NCBI GenBank assembly: GCA_009724975.1
Contig: SRXB01000062.1
Coordinates: 1-9,183 of the forward strand
Direction of reading: 5' to 3'
DNA length: 9,183 nucleotides
Source of the DNA: a bacterium
GTDB taxonomy: Bacteria; Desulfobacterota; Deferrisomatia; Deferrisomatales; BM512
A model generated the notes under the pieces. It was not told the DNA's origin. It did not search any database and saw only the letters and a list, made by a program, of their open reading frames with translations. Shown in pieces: positions 1 to 7,209 of the stretch; positions within the stretch are counted from its first letter, which is position 1; every line of letters starts with the position of its first letter. Made by a program: the position numbers and the translations under genes.

Positions 1-1817
1 TCCTGTTCTTCCTGTCTCGCGAACTCCTCGAAGCGCACATCCATGCCGATTATTCCGGCAATCTCCTCTTTTTTGTCGTAGACGGGGCAGGAGACGGTTA
101 TGGTGAGCCTGCCGGTGACCTTGGAGGTGAAGAGGTCGCTTACGGCTACCTTGCCGTCCTCAAGGGGCTTTTTGAACCACTCGCGGTCGGCGAAGCTCAC
201 ACCCTGCTCGTCGTCGAAGGCGGCGTATTTGGAGCGGTCTTCCACCTGCGTGACGTTTTTGGTGATTTTCACGCCGGAGAGGTCGGTGACGTAGATGAAC
301 TGCACGTAGGGAAGCTCCTCCACCTCGCCCATGAGGGCCGCCGTCACGCGGTCGGGCACCATTGAGCGCACTTCGCTCATTTCGGCTATCTTTCCTAGTA
401 TGGCCTTGCCGCTCTCGAAGACGCGCTTTTTGATGAGGTCGTATTCGGAGACGAAGAGCTGGGGCAGGTATTTGCGGGCCTTGCGCTGCATTTCGTCGTT
501 GCCCATCGCGGTGTTTCTGCCGCCCTCGTACTCGCGCATTATCGATTTGTGGATGCGCTGAACGCCCGGGTGGCGTTTGTCGACCTTTTTGTCGTCGACC
601 AGGGCGAAGTGGGTGTTTAGCCAGTGCGCGACCCCCGCGGAGCCGGATTTGTCGGTTACGGCTATTCCCATCGGGCGGTTGAGTATCTTTTTGGTGTCGA
701 AGATGTTGTAGATCTCCTCGTCCTTGGAGATGCCGTCGATGTGTATGCCCGCCTTGGTGGTGTTGAAATCGGCGCCGATGAAGGGGGTGGAGGGCGCGAT
801 GTAGTGGCCCAGCTCTTTTTCGTAATAGTTGCGCATGTCGGTGATGACGGTGGGGTCCATGCCGTCGCTGGTGCCGCGAAGCTCCATGTATTCGATGACG
901 AGCCCCTCGATGGGCGGGTTGCCGGTGCGCTCGCCAAACCCCAGGAAAGTGCCGTTAACCGCCGCGCAGCCGTAGAGCCACGCGGTGGAGCCGTTTATAA
1001 GAACCTTGTGGAAGTCGTTGTGGCCGTGCCACTCCAGAAGCTCGGAGGGAACGCCCGCGTGGACGCGCATGGCGCGCACCAGCTGGGCCACCGAGCGGGG
1101 AAGGGCCGCGCCCGGGTACGGCACGCCGAAACCCATCGTGTCGCAGAGGCGTATCTTGATGGGTATTCCGGCTTCCTTGCTCATCTTCATGAGCTGGCGG
1201 GCGAAGGGGACGACGAAGCCGTAGATGTCGGCGCGGGTGACGTCCTCGAAGTGGCAGCGGGGCCTCACTCCCTCGTTCAGGGCGGCCTCGACCACGCCGA
1301 GGTAGTCCTTCAGCACCTGTTTGCGGGTCTTATTAAGTTTCATGTAGATGTGATAGTCGGAGACGGAGGTCAGAATGCCCGTCTCGGCTATCCCCATCGA
1401 CTTCACCAGCTTGAAGTCTTCCTTCACGGCGCGAATCCACGAGGTTATCTCAGGGAATTTCAGCCCCAGCTCGCGGCATTTCTCGACGGCCTTGCGGTCG
1501 GTCTCGGAGTAGAGGAAGAACTCGGTCTGGCGGATTATCCCCTTCGGGCCTCCGAGCTTGTTCATGAATTTGAAGAGCTGGACGATCTGGTCGACGGTGT
1601 AGGGGGCGCGGGCCTGCTGGCCGTCGCGGAAGGTGGTGTCGGTGATGAATATCTCTTCCGGCGGGTCCGGCGGCAGGATTATGCCGTCGAAGGGGGTTTT
1701 GCAGACCTCCGAGTAGGGGAAGATGTTGCGGTAAAGGTTGGGCTCGTCGCGCTCGAAGACGTCGTCGAGGGGGAAAAGCTCCGACTTTTCAGATATGTTA
1801 TTGAACCACTGCGCCAT
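1..1817 (-). CDS. Re-citrate synthase-like DRE-TIM metallolyase with C-terminal Cache-like domain (partial, 3' end missing)
   Basis: The frame stays open from the ATG at 1817 to the left edge: 605 residues, C-terminus outside the window. An AGGAG ribosome site lies 5 nt before the start, 27 bp after hemH. Residues 58-68 hold the DRE-TIM metal motif (D60, R64, D65), but with GQQ where LeuA has GEQ; residues 264-268 are HGHND, the second metal-binding motif, and GFGERTGN is at 293-300. Long stretches (IIRQTEFF at 94-101, CHFEDVTRAD at 188-197, WHGHNDF, AGIHIDG at 356-362) match my memory of the Clostridium kluyveri Re-citrate synthase rather than LeuA. I therefore infer citrate synthesis from oxaloacetate and acetyl-CoA; homocitrate or another 2-oxoacid condensation remains possible. 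The enzyme family normally ends near residue 455. Here it continues into a Cache-like alpha/beta module (about 455-600) with YVTDLSG at 509-515, REWF at 545-548 and GMDV at 591-594. No transmembrane segment is visible. Family confidence is very high, exact substrate moderate, Cache call fairly good. Confidence 0.9.
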   Translation of the reverse strand, partial: MAQWFNNISEKSELFPLDDVFERDEPNLYRNIFPYSEVCKTPFDGIILPPDPPEEIFITDTTFRDGQQARAPYTVDQIVQLFKFMNKLGGPKGIIRQTEFFLYSETDRKAVEKCRELGLKFPEITSWIRAVKEDFKLVKSMGIAETGILTSVSDYHIYMKLNKTRKQVLKDYLGVVEAALNEGVRPRCHFEDVTRADIYGFVVPFARQLMKMSKEAGIPIKIRLCDTMGFGVPYPGAALPRSVAQLVRAMRVHAGVPSELLEWHGHNDFHKVLINGSTAWLYGCAAVNGTFLGFGERTGNPPIEGLVIEYMELRGTSDGMDPTVITDMRNYYEKELGHYIAPSTPFIGADFNTTKAGIHIDGISKDEEIYNIFDTKKILNRPMGIAVTDKSGSAGVAHWLNTHFALVDDKKVDKRHPGVQRIHKSIMREYEGGRNTAMGNDEMQRKARKYLPQLFVSEYDLIKKRVFESGKAILGKIAEMSEVRSMVPDRVTAALMGEVEELPYVQFIYVTDLSGVKITKNVTQVEDRSKYAAFDDEQGVSFADREWFKKPLEDGKVAVSDLFTSKVTGRLTITVSCPVYDKKEEIAGIIGMDVRFEEFARQEEQ

Positions 1818-1844
1818 GTTGGCTCCTCTCTAATTAATGCGAAT

Positions 1845-2789
1845 TCAAACTTTCACCGCGCACTTCGAAAGCCCCGCGAGCGCCCTTATGAAGCCGGGGC
1901 GCACGTTTAGGGAGGGGGCGCGGCTAAAATCGGTTATTCCAAGGGAGTGCGCCAGCTCCTTATATTCGGCGTCTATCTCCCGAAGGGTTTCTATGTGGTC
2001 GCCGACGAAGCTGACGGCGATTACCGTTACGTCTTTCACCCCTTCGGCGGCCAGGGCCCGCAGCGAATCCTCGAAGGAGGGCTCAAGCCACTTGACGGGG
2101 CCGGTGCGGGACTGGAAGGCCAGCAAGTGGCGGTGTCCGCCGCCTATCCTCTCCATCACCCCCGCCACGGTGGCCTTTATGTGGTCGAGGTAAGGGTCGC
2201 CGCCCTCTATTACGCTCACCGGCACCGAGTGGGCGCTGAAAAGTATGGTGGAGGCGGGCCGCAACCGCTCTTTCAGGCAAAGCGCCATCTCGTCCAGATA
2301 GGGACCGTAGTCCTGCCACGACCGCACCACGACTTTTGGCAGATGCGAAAGGCCGCCCTCGGCTATTGCCCTGTCGAGGTCGGCAAGGCTCGTGCCTGTA
2401 GTGGCGCGGCAGTAGTGCGGGTAGAGGGGCAGCACTATTATGCGCCCTATCCCCGCCTCTTTGGCTTTTTGCACCGCCTCGTCGGCTAAGGGATGCCAGT
2501 AGCGCATCGCCACGAAGACCTCGTAATCCCCGCCCAGTTCCTCCGCAAGCGCCCTCGCCTGCGCGGCGGTTATCTCCACCTGAGGGCTCTTGCCACCCAT
2601 TGCCAGGTAGGCGTCCGCCACCTTGACCGCCCTCTTTTTGGCTATCATCCTCGCAAGCGGCTTTTGGAGAAACCGGGAGAGCGGAAAGCGCAAAATCTCG
2701 GGGTCGGAAAAAAGATTCTGCAAAAAGGGGCGGATGGCCTCCATCGAGTCCGGACCACCCATGTTTAGCAAAAAAACGCCCGTTTTCAT
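1845..2789 (-). CDS. hemH: Ferrochelatase
   Basis: This 314-residue protein is ferrochelatase, which inserts ferrous iron into a porphyrin in the last step of heme synthesis (protoheme from protoporphyrin IX, or the coproporphyrin route in some lineages; the sequence does not tell me which). Diagnostic segments in order: LLNMGGPDS near the N-terminus (7-15), PLYPHY at 121-126, FSAHSVP at 184-190 with the catalytic His at 187, GGDPY at 196-200, SRTGPVKWLEP at 227-237, and FVGDHIETL at 261-269 with the conserved Glu at 267. The length is that of a complete bacterial soluble enzyme. No C-terminal membrane helix or Cys-rich iron-sulfur tail is present. The start is six bases after the methyltransferase stop, and the bases just before it (AAATCTCT) hold no ribosome site, so translation is probably coupled to the upstream gene. 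Its neighbours do not explain its presence, beyond implying a heme-using organism. Confidence 0.96.
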   Translation of the reverse strand: MKTGVFLLNMGGPDSMEAIRPFLQNLFSDPEILRFPLSRFLQKPLARMIAKKRAVKVADAYLAMGGKSPQVEITAAQARALAEELGGDYEVFVAMRYWHPLADEAVQKAKEAGIGRIIVLPLYPHYCRATTGTSLADLDRAIAEGGLSHLPKVVVRSWQDYGPYLDEMALCLKERLRPASTILFSAHSVPVSVIEGGDPYLDHIKATVAGVMERIGGGHRHLLAFQSRTGPVKWLEPSFEDSLRALAAEGVKDVTVIAVSFVGDHIETLREIDAEYKELAHSLGITDFSRAPSLNVRPGFIRALAGLSKCAVKV

Positions 2790-2795
2790 AGAGAT

Positions 2796-3893
2796 TTAGC
2801 TTATCGCGCCCTTAAGTGGGGGTGAAGCCTCGAAATAAAGCTCGGTCCCCCCGTTGAGAAACCTCAATTCTAGTGAATTTTTTCCCATTCGGAAAGCCCC
2901 CGCCTTGCCGCGTGGGGCGATTATCCCGCTTCGCCATCCGCCGAAGGGCTCCCGAAGAATTTTTAAAAGCTTACCATAAACCTCCCCGCTTTTGCCCAGT
3001 CTGATTCCATAAGGCGGGTTGGCTACGAGAAGGCCCGTCGGCGTTGGCGGCTCAAGTTCGTCCATGTCGCAGGCGGCCACGGCGACGAAATCGGCGACCT
3101 TTGCTCCTCGGGCGGAAGAAACGGCAAGGCCGACCGCCTCGGGGTCGATGTCGGAGGCGAAAATCGGCGCTTGCGGGGACTTTCTCTCAAGGCTCATCGC
3201 CCTTTGCCGTTCTTTTTCCCAAAGTTCGCCGTCAAAGTCGGGAAGAGTTTCAAGGGCGAAGGAGCGAAAGAGGCCCGGGGCGCGCTTAAGGGCGATTAAA
3301 GCGCCCTCCACTGCAAAGGTTCCGCTGCCGCAGCAGGGGTCCAGCAGGGGCTCGCTTCCATCGTAGCCCGCAAAGAGCAAAAGACCCGCCGCCAGGTTTT
3401 CCCGTATCGGCGCGGCCCCCGTGAGCGTCCGGTAGCCCCGCCGGTGAAGGAGTTCGCCGCTGGTGTCGAGCGAGAGGGTAGCCTCGTCGCCCGAGATTCT
3501 CAGGAAAAGAGTTGCTCCGGCCCCCTCTTCGAGCCCTCCGGCGGCAAGGCGCGAAATCTCCTCGATTTTGCCGGTGTGGTAGAGCTTTGTTTTTGAGCAG
3601 GAGACGCTGAAGGCCGCTCCCGCGCGAAAATCGACCAGCTCGCGCCAGGGTAAAGCCTTTAAGTTCTTCTCAAGCTCTTTAAAAGAACGGGCGGGAAACC
3701 GCGCGACCCTTAAAAGCACGCGGGTTCCCACCCTTGAGTTGAGATTTACCCTGTAAACGGTTTCCTTAGAGGCCCTGAAAGTTATCCCTCCGGCTGTGGG
3801 CGAGGCCTCCGCAATCCCAAGCCCCGAAAGCTCTTTTAGAGCAAGCGGCGCGAAATTGGGTGGAGTCGCCAGAAAGCCTTCCGATAAATCCAT
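2796..3893 (-). CDS. rlmL: RlmL-type THUMP class I SAM-dependent 23S rRNA (guanine-N2)-methyltransferase
   Basis: The 365-residue protein has the layout of the RlmL/YpsC family. A small N-terminal domain and THUMP RNA-binding domain (about 5-150) are followed by a linker with RRGYR (151-155) and GAAPIRENLAA (159-169), then a Rossmann methyltransferase domain. Motif I is LDPCCGSGTF at 184-193 (SAM binding), an acidic loop ASDIDPEA is at 246-253, and catalytic motif IV is NPPYG at 292-296, the N-P-P-Y typical of enzymes that methylate an exocyclic amino group. By homology it would modify a guanine of 23S rRNA (m2G2445 in E. coli). E. coli RlmL is fused to the RlmK m7G methyltransferase; this protein has only the RlmL half, as in many bacteria. 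The start is unusual: an AGAGGA ribosome site practically abuts the ATG, 19 bp after leuD, so reinitiation after leuD may matter. The exact target base is inferred. Confidence 0.9.
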   Translation of the reverse strand: MDLSEGFLATPPNFAPLALKELSGLGIAEASPTAGGITFRASKETVYRVNLNSRVGTRVLLRVARFPARSFKELEKNLKALPWRELVDFRAGAAFSVSCSKTKLYHTGKIEEISRLAAGGLEEGAGATLFLRISGDEATLSLDTSGELLHRRGYRTLTGAAPIRENLAAGLLLFAGYDGSEPLLDPCCGSGTFAVEGALIALKRAPGLFRSFALETLPDFDGELWEKERQRAMSLERKSPQAPIFASDIDPEAVGLAVSSARGAKVADFVAVAACDMDELEPPTPTGLLVANPPYGIRLGKSGEVYGKLLKILREPFGGWRSGIIAPRGKAGAFRMGKNSLELRFLNGGTELYFEASPPLKGAIS

Positions 3894-3912
3894 TCCTCTT
3901 TTTTTGCCGTCC

Positions 3913-4404
3913 TTAGCCGGAGGTCTTGGCGATGTGGGCCATGAGGCCGCCGTCGCGAATAAGCTCCTGCATGAAGGGGGGAATGGGCGCGACCTTGAAT
4001 TCTACGCCCTTGGTGAGGTTGCGTATCACCCCTTTGTCGGCGTCGACCTCTATCTCGTCGCCCTCGGCGCAGTTGTCGAAGGCTTCCGCCGACTCGAAGA
4101 TTGGGAGCCCCATGTTGAAGGCGTTGCGGTAGAAGATGCGGGCGAAGGATTTGGCGACGACGCAGGAGATTTTCGCCTCTTTTATCGCTATGGGGGCGTG
4201 TTCGCGACTGGATCCGCAGCCGAAGTTCTTGTCGGCCACGATTATGTCGCCCGCCTTCATCTTTTTCATGAAATCGGGGTCGGCGTCCTCCATGCAGTGC
4301 TTGGCAAGTTCCGCAGGGTCGCTGGTGTTGAGGTAGCGGGCGGGTATGATGGCGTCGGTGTCGATATCCGCGCCGAATTTCCAGGTTTTGCCGGTGAATT
4401 TCAT
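3913..4404 (-). CDS. leuD: 3-isopropylmalate dehydratase small subunit (short, archaeal/LeuD2-type)
   Basis: This 163-residue swivel-domain subunit pairs with LeuC to isomerise 2-isopropylmalate to 3-isopropylmalate in leucine synthesis. Visible motifs are GADIDTDAIIPARYL at 11-25, NFGCGSSREHAP at 60-71 (the substrate-binding G-S-S-R-E-H loop) and SFARIFYRNAFNMGLP at 86-101. The length matches the short LeuD class found with 420-residue LeuC proteins, not the roughly 200-residue E. coli type. The start codon shares one base with the leuC stop (TAATG) and has a strong AGGAGGT ribosome site inside the end of leuC, so the subunits should be made in coupled amounts. The substrate loop after PAR reads YLNT. 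That loop distinguishes isopropylmalate isomerases from homoaconitases in this superfamily, so strict substrate specificity is an inference from the leuA-leuC-leuD context. Confidence 0.95.
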   Translation of the reverse strand: MKFTGKTWKFGADIDTDAIIPARYLNTSDPAELAKHCMEDADPDFMKKMKAGDIIVADKNFGCGSSREHAPIAIKEAKISCVVAKSFARIFYRNAFNMGLPIFESAEAFDNCAEGDEIEVDADKGVIRNLTKGVEFKVAPIPPFMQELIRDGGLMAHIAKTSG

Positions 4405-5666
4405 TACGCCACCTCCTCGGGCGAGGCTATGCGCCCCATTATCGCCGTGGCGGCGGCGACCGCCGGGCTTGCAAGATAGACTTCGCTCTCGGGGTGGCCC
4501 ATGCGGCCCACGAAATTGCGGTTGGTGGTGGCCAGAGCCCGCTCCCCCTTGGCGAGGATGCCCATGTGGCCGCCGAGGCAGGGCCCGCAGGTAGGCGTGG
4601 AGACCGCCGCGCCCGCGTCGAGGAAGATGTCGAAAAGCCCCTCCTTCATGGCCTGCCTGTAAATGGCCTGCGTGGCGGGGATGACCAGGAGCCGGAGGTA
4701 TTTGGAGACTTTTTTGCCCTTGATGACGGCGGCGGCCTTGCGAAGGTCGGTTATGCGCCCGTTGGTGCAGGAGCCTATCACCACCTGGTCTATCGCAACG
4801 TTGCCCGCCTCGTCCACCGAGCGGGTGTTGGAGGGAAGGTGGGGGAAGGCTATCTGCGGGCGAAGGCCGTCGCAGTTAATCTCTATCACCTCGGCGTAGC
4901 TGGCGTCCTTGTCCGAGTCGTAATAGACGGGGGTTCTCTTGAAGCGCCCCTCCACATATTCCTTGGTTATGGCGTCGGGGATGAAAATGCCGTTCTTGCC
5001 GCCAGCCTCTATCGCCATGTTGGCCATGGTGAGGCGGTCCTCGATCTGGAGGGAGTCGATTACGGGGCCGGTGAACTCCATCGCCCTGTAAAGCGCGCCG
5101 TCGACGCCGATTTTGCCGATGGTGGCGAGGATGAGGTCCTTGCCGTCCACCCACGGGCCGAGCTTGCCGGTATAGACGAACTTCATCGTCTCCGGCACCT
5201 TGAACCAGGTCTTGCCGGTTATCATCGCGGCGGCCAGGTCTGTGGAGCCGACGCCTGTGGAGAAAGCGCCGAGCGCGCCGTAGGTGCAGGTGTGGCTGTC
5301 GGCGCCTATAACCACGTCGCCCGGGCCGACTATCCCCTGTTCGGGGAGTAGTGCGTGCTCAACCCCCATCTCGCCGGTCTCGAAATAGTTCTCAAGCTCC
5401 TGCTCTCGGGCGAAATCGCGCAGAATCTTGCACTGCTCGGCGCTGGCGATGTCTTTGTTGGGGGCGAAGTGGTCGGGGACGAGAGCTACGCGGCTTTTGT
5501 CGAAAACAGCCTTGGCCCCCGCTTTCCTGAACTCTTTTATCGCTATTGGCGCGGTGATGTCGTTGCCGAGCGCCACGTCCACCTTCACGCTAATTATCTC
5601 GCCCGCTTCGACCTCTTTTTTGCCGGCGTGGGCGGCGAGAATCTTCTGGGTTATGGTCATTGCCAT
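4404..5666 (-). CDS. leuC: 3-isopropylmalate dehydratase large subunit (420-residue LeuC2 type)
   Basis: An aconitase-superfamily [4Fe-4S] enzyme that works with LeuD in the 2-isopropylmalate to 3-isopropylmalate step. The three cluster-ligating cysteines are visible: C300 in IGSCTNGR, and C360 and C363 in PTCGPCLGG. Other family segments are GADSHTCTYGALGAF (121-135), GVGSTDLA (138-145) and NRNFVGRMG followed by HPESEVYLASP (382-401). I chose the ATG at 5666, giving MAMTITQK, because an AAAGGA site lies 8 nt before it. A second ATG two codons later is possible. The frame is open further upstream into leuA (ATG at 5720), but that extension overlaps the leuA 3' end and has no family similarity. 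At 420 residues it is shorter than E. coli LeuC (about 466) and belongs to the archaeal-like subfamily shared with homoaconitases. The leuA-leuC gap is 13 bp. Confidence 0.96.
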   Translation of the reverse strand: MAMTITQKILAAHAGKKEVEAGEIISVKVDVALGNDITAPIAIKEFRKAGAKAVFDKSRVALVPDHFAPNKDIASAEQCKILRDFAREQELENYFETGEMGVEHALLPEQGIVGPGDVVIGADSHTCTYGALGAFSTGVGSTDLAAAMITGKTWFKVPETMKFVYTGKLGPWVDGKDLILATIGKIGVDGALYRAMEFTGPVIDSLQIEDRLTMANMAIEAGGKNGIFIPDAITKEYVEGRFKRTPVYYDSDKDASYAEVIEINCDGLRPQIAFPHLPSNTRSVDEAGNVAIDQVVIGSCTNGRITDLRKAAAVIKGKKVSKYLRLLVIPATQAIYRQAMKEGLFDIFLDAGAAVSTPTCGPCLGGHMGILAKGERALATTNRNFVGRMGHPESEVYLASPAVAAATAIMGRIASPEEVA

Positions 5667-5679
5667 CTTTTTTTCCTTT

Positions 5680-7209
5680 TCAGACGTAGCCCGCGAAGGT
5701 CTTTTTCTTGCGGTGCTCAAGCTTGTTCAGCGCGCGCACGAACGCCTTGGCCGAGGCCACGACGATATCGGTGTCGGAGGCCTGCCCGTTTGACATGACC
5801 CCGCCCTCCTCTATGCGCACGCTGACCTCCGCCTGGGCGTCGGTGCCGCCGGTGATGGAGTTTATGTTGAAGGATTCAAGGCGCGGGTTCTTGCCGGTGA
5901 GCTTTTTTATGACCGAGAACGCCGCGTCAACAGGGCCGTCGCCAAACTCCGCCTCCTGCCGCACCACACCGTCTATCTCCATCTGCACCGTCGCGGTGGG
6001 GACCGTCACGGTGCCGGAGGTGACGTTGAGGTAGACGAGGCGGAAGCGGTCGGGCAGGCGCAGGGTGCGTTCAGCCACTATCGCCTCTATGTCCTCGTCG
6101 TAGATCGTCTTTTTCTTGTCGGCAAGCTCCTTGAAGGCCTGGAAGGCCACATCCACCTGCTCGGAGGTTATCTCGTAGCCGAGTTTTTTCACCCTCTCGA
6201 CGAAGGCGTGGCGGCCCGAGTGCTTGCCCAGCACCAGGTCGTTGGTGGCTATGCCCACCGATTCGGGCGTCATTATCTCGTAGGTGGATTTTTCCTTGAG
6301 GACGCCGTCCTGGTGTATTCCGGCTTCGTGGGCGAAAGCGTTGGCTCCTACTATGGCCTTGTTGGGTTGCACCGGAAGGCCGGTGATGTTGGAGACGAGG
6401 CGCGAGGTTGGGTAGAGGAACTCGCTTTTGATGTTCGTGTTGACCTCAAGGAGGTTTTGCCTGACCCGAAAGGCCATGACAATCTCCTCAAGGGAGGTGT
6501 TTCCGGCGCGCTCGCCTATGCCGTTTATGGTGCATTCCACCTGCCGCGCACCGGCCTGCACCGCCGCTATGGAGTTGGAGGTGGCGAGTCCCAGGTCGTT
6601 GTGGCAGTGAACCGAGATTATGGCTTTGTGGATGTTCGGCACCCGCCTGAAAATCTCGGCTATGGATTCGCCGAACTGCGAGGGTATGGCGTAGCCCACG
6701 GTGTCGGGTATGTTGACCGTCTTGGCCCCCGCGTCGATTACCGCCTCTATCACGCGGCAGAGAAAGTCCATCTCGCTGCGGCCCGCGTCCTCGGCGGAAA
6801 ATTCGACGTTGGAGGTGTATTTGACGGCGTGCTTGACCGCCTCCACCGCCTGCTCCAGCACCTCGTCCGGAGTTTTGCGAAGCTTGTGCTTCATGTGGAT
6901 TGGCGAGGTGGCGAGAAATGTGTGTATGCGCGGGGCGGCCCCGCCCTTTAGCGCTTCCCACGCCCTGTCGATATCACCGAAGCTGGCGCGCGCGAGGCCC
7001 GCTACGGAAAGCCCCCTCACCTTGTCGGCGATGAGTTTCACCGACTCGAAATCGCCCGGGGAGGAGATGGGGAAACCCGCTTCGATGACGTCGACGCCAA
7101 GGCGCTCAAGCGCCTGCGCCACGCGCAGTTTCTCCTCGACGTTCATGGAGGCGCCGGGAGACTGCTCGCCGTCGCGCAAGGTTGTGTCGAATATATAAAC
7201 TCTATCCAT
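5680..7209 (-). CDS. leuA: 2-isopropylmalate synthase
   Basis: LeuA condenses acetyl-CoA with 2-ketoisovalerate, the committed step of leucine synthesis. The 509-residue protein has the full architecture. The DRE-TIM barrel opens with FDTTLRDGEQSPG (7-19), which includes metal ligand D13, and carries HCHNDLGLATSN at 201-212 with the metal-binding H201/H203 and NGIGERAGN at 229-237. A linker region follows, then the C-terminal LeuA regulatory/dimerisation domain (about 390-500), which in this family binds leucine for feedback inhibition. The C-terminus ends in a basic RKKK tail. The ATG at 7209 is preceded by GAGAGGG about 4-5 nt upstream. The gene follows the longest non-coding gap of the window, which carries a Leu-rich mini-ORF, so it may have its own regulation in addition to read-through from ilvBNC. 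It is distinct from the second DRE-TIM gene at 1-1817, which lacks this regulatory domain. Confidence 0.97.
   Translation of the reverse strand: MDRVYIFDTTLRDGEQSPGASMNVEEKLRVAQALERLGVDVIEAGFPISSPGDFESVKLIADKVRGLSVAGLARASFGDIDRAWEALKGGAAPRIHTFLATSPIHMKHKLRKTPDEVLEQAVEAVKHAVKYTSNVEFSAEDAGRSEMDFLCRVIEAVIDAGAKTVNIPDTVGYAIPSQFGESIAEIFRRVPNIHKAIISVHCHNDLGLATSNSIAAVQAGARQVECTINGIGERAGNTSLEEIVMAFRVRQNLLEVNTNIKSEFLYPTSRLVSNITGLPVQPNKAIVGANAFAHEAGIHQDGVLKEKSTYEIMTPESVGIATNDLVLGKHSGRHAFVERVKKLGYEITSEQVDVAFQAFKELADKKKTIYDEDIEAIVAERTLRLPDRFRLVYLNVTSGTVTVPTATVQMEIDGVVRQEAEFGDGPVDAAFSVIKKLTGKNPRLESFNINSITGGTDAQAEVSVRIEEGGVMSNGQASDTDIVVASAKAFVRALNKLEHRKKKTFAGYV

Noticed and set aside
624..1910. 428-codon open frame on the plus strand
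   Set aside because: It lies antisense to the DRE-TIM gene, its translation is low-complexity Val/Gly/Ala/His-rich with no family resemblance, and it arises from the GC-biased codon use of the real gene.
5667..5720. Longer leuC start at 5720
   Set aside because: The extra 18 residues overlap the leuA 3' end and match nothing in LeuC; the ATG at 5666 has an AAAGGA site at suitable distance and gives the normal family N-terminus.
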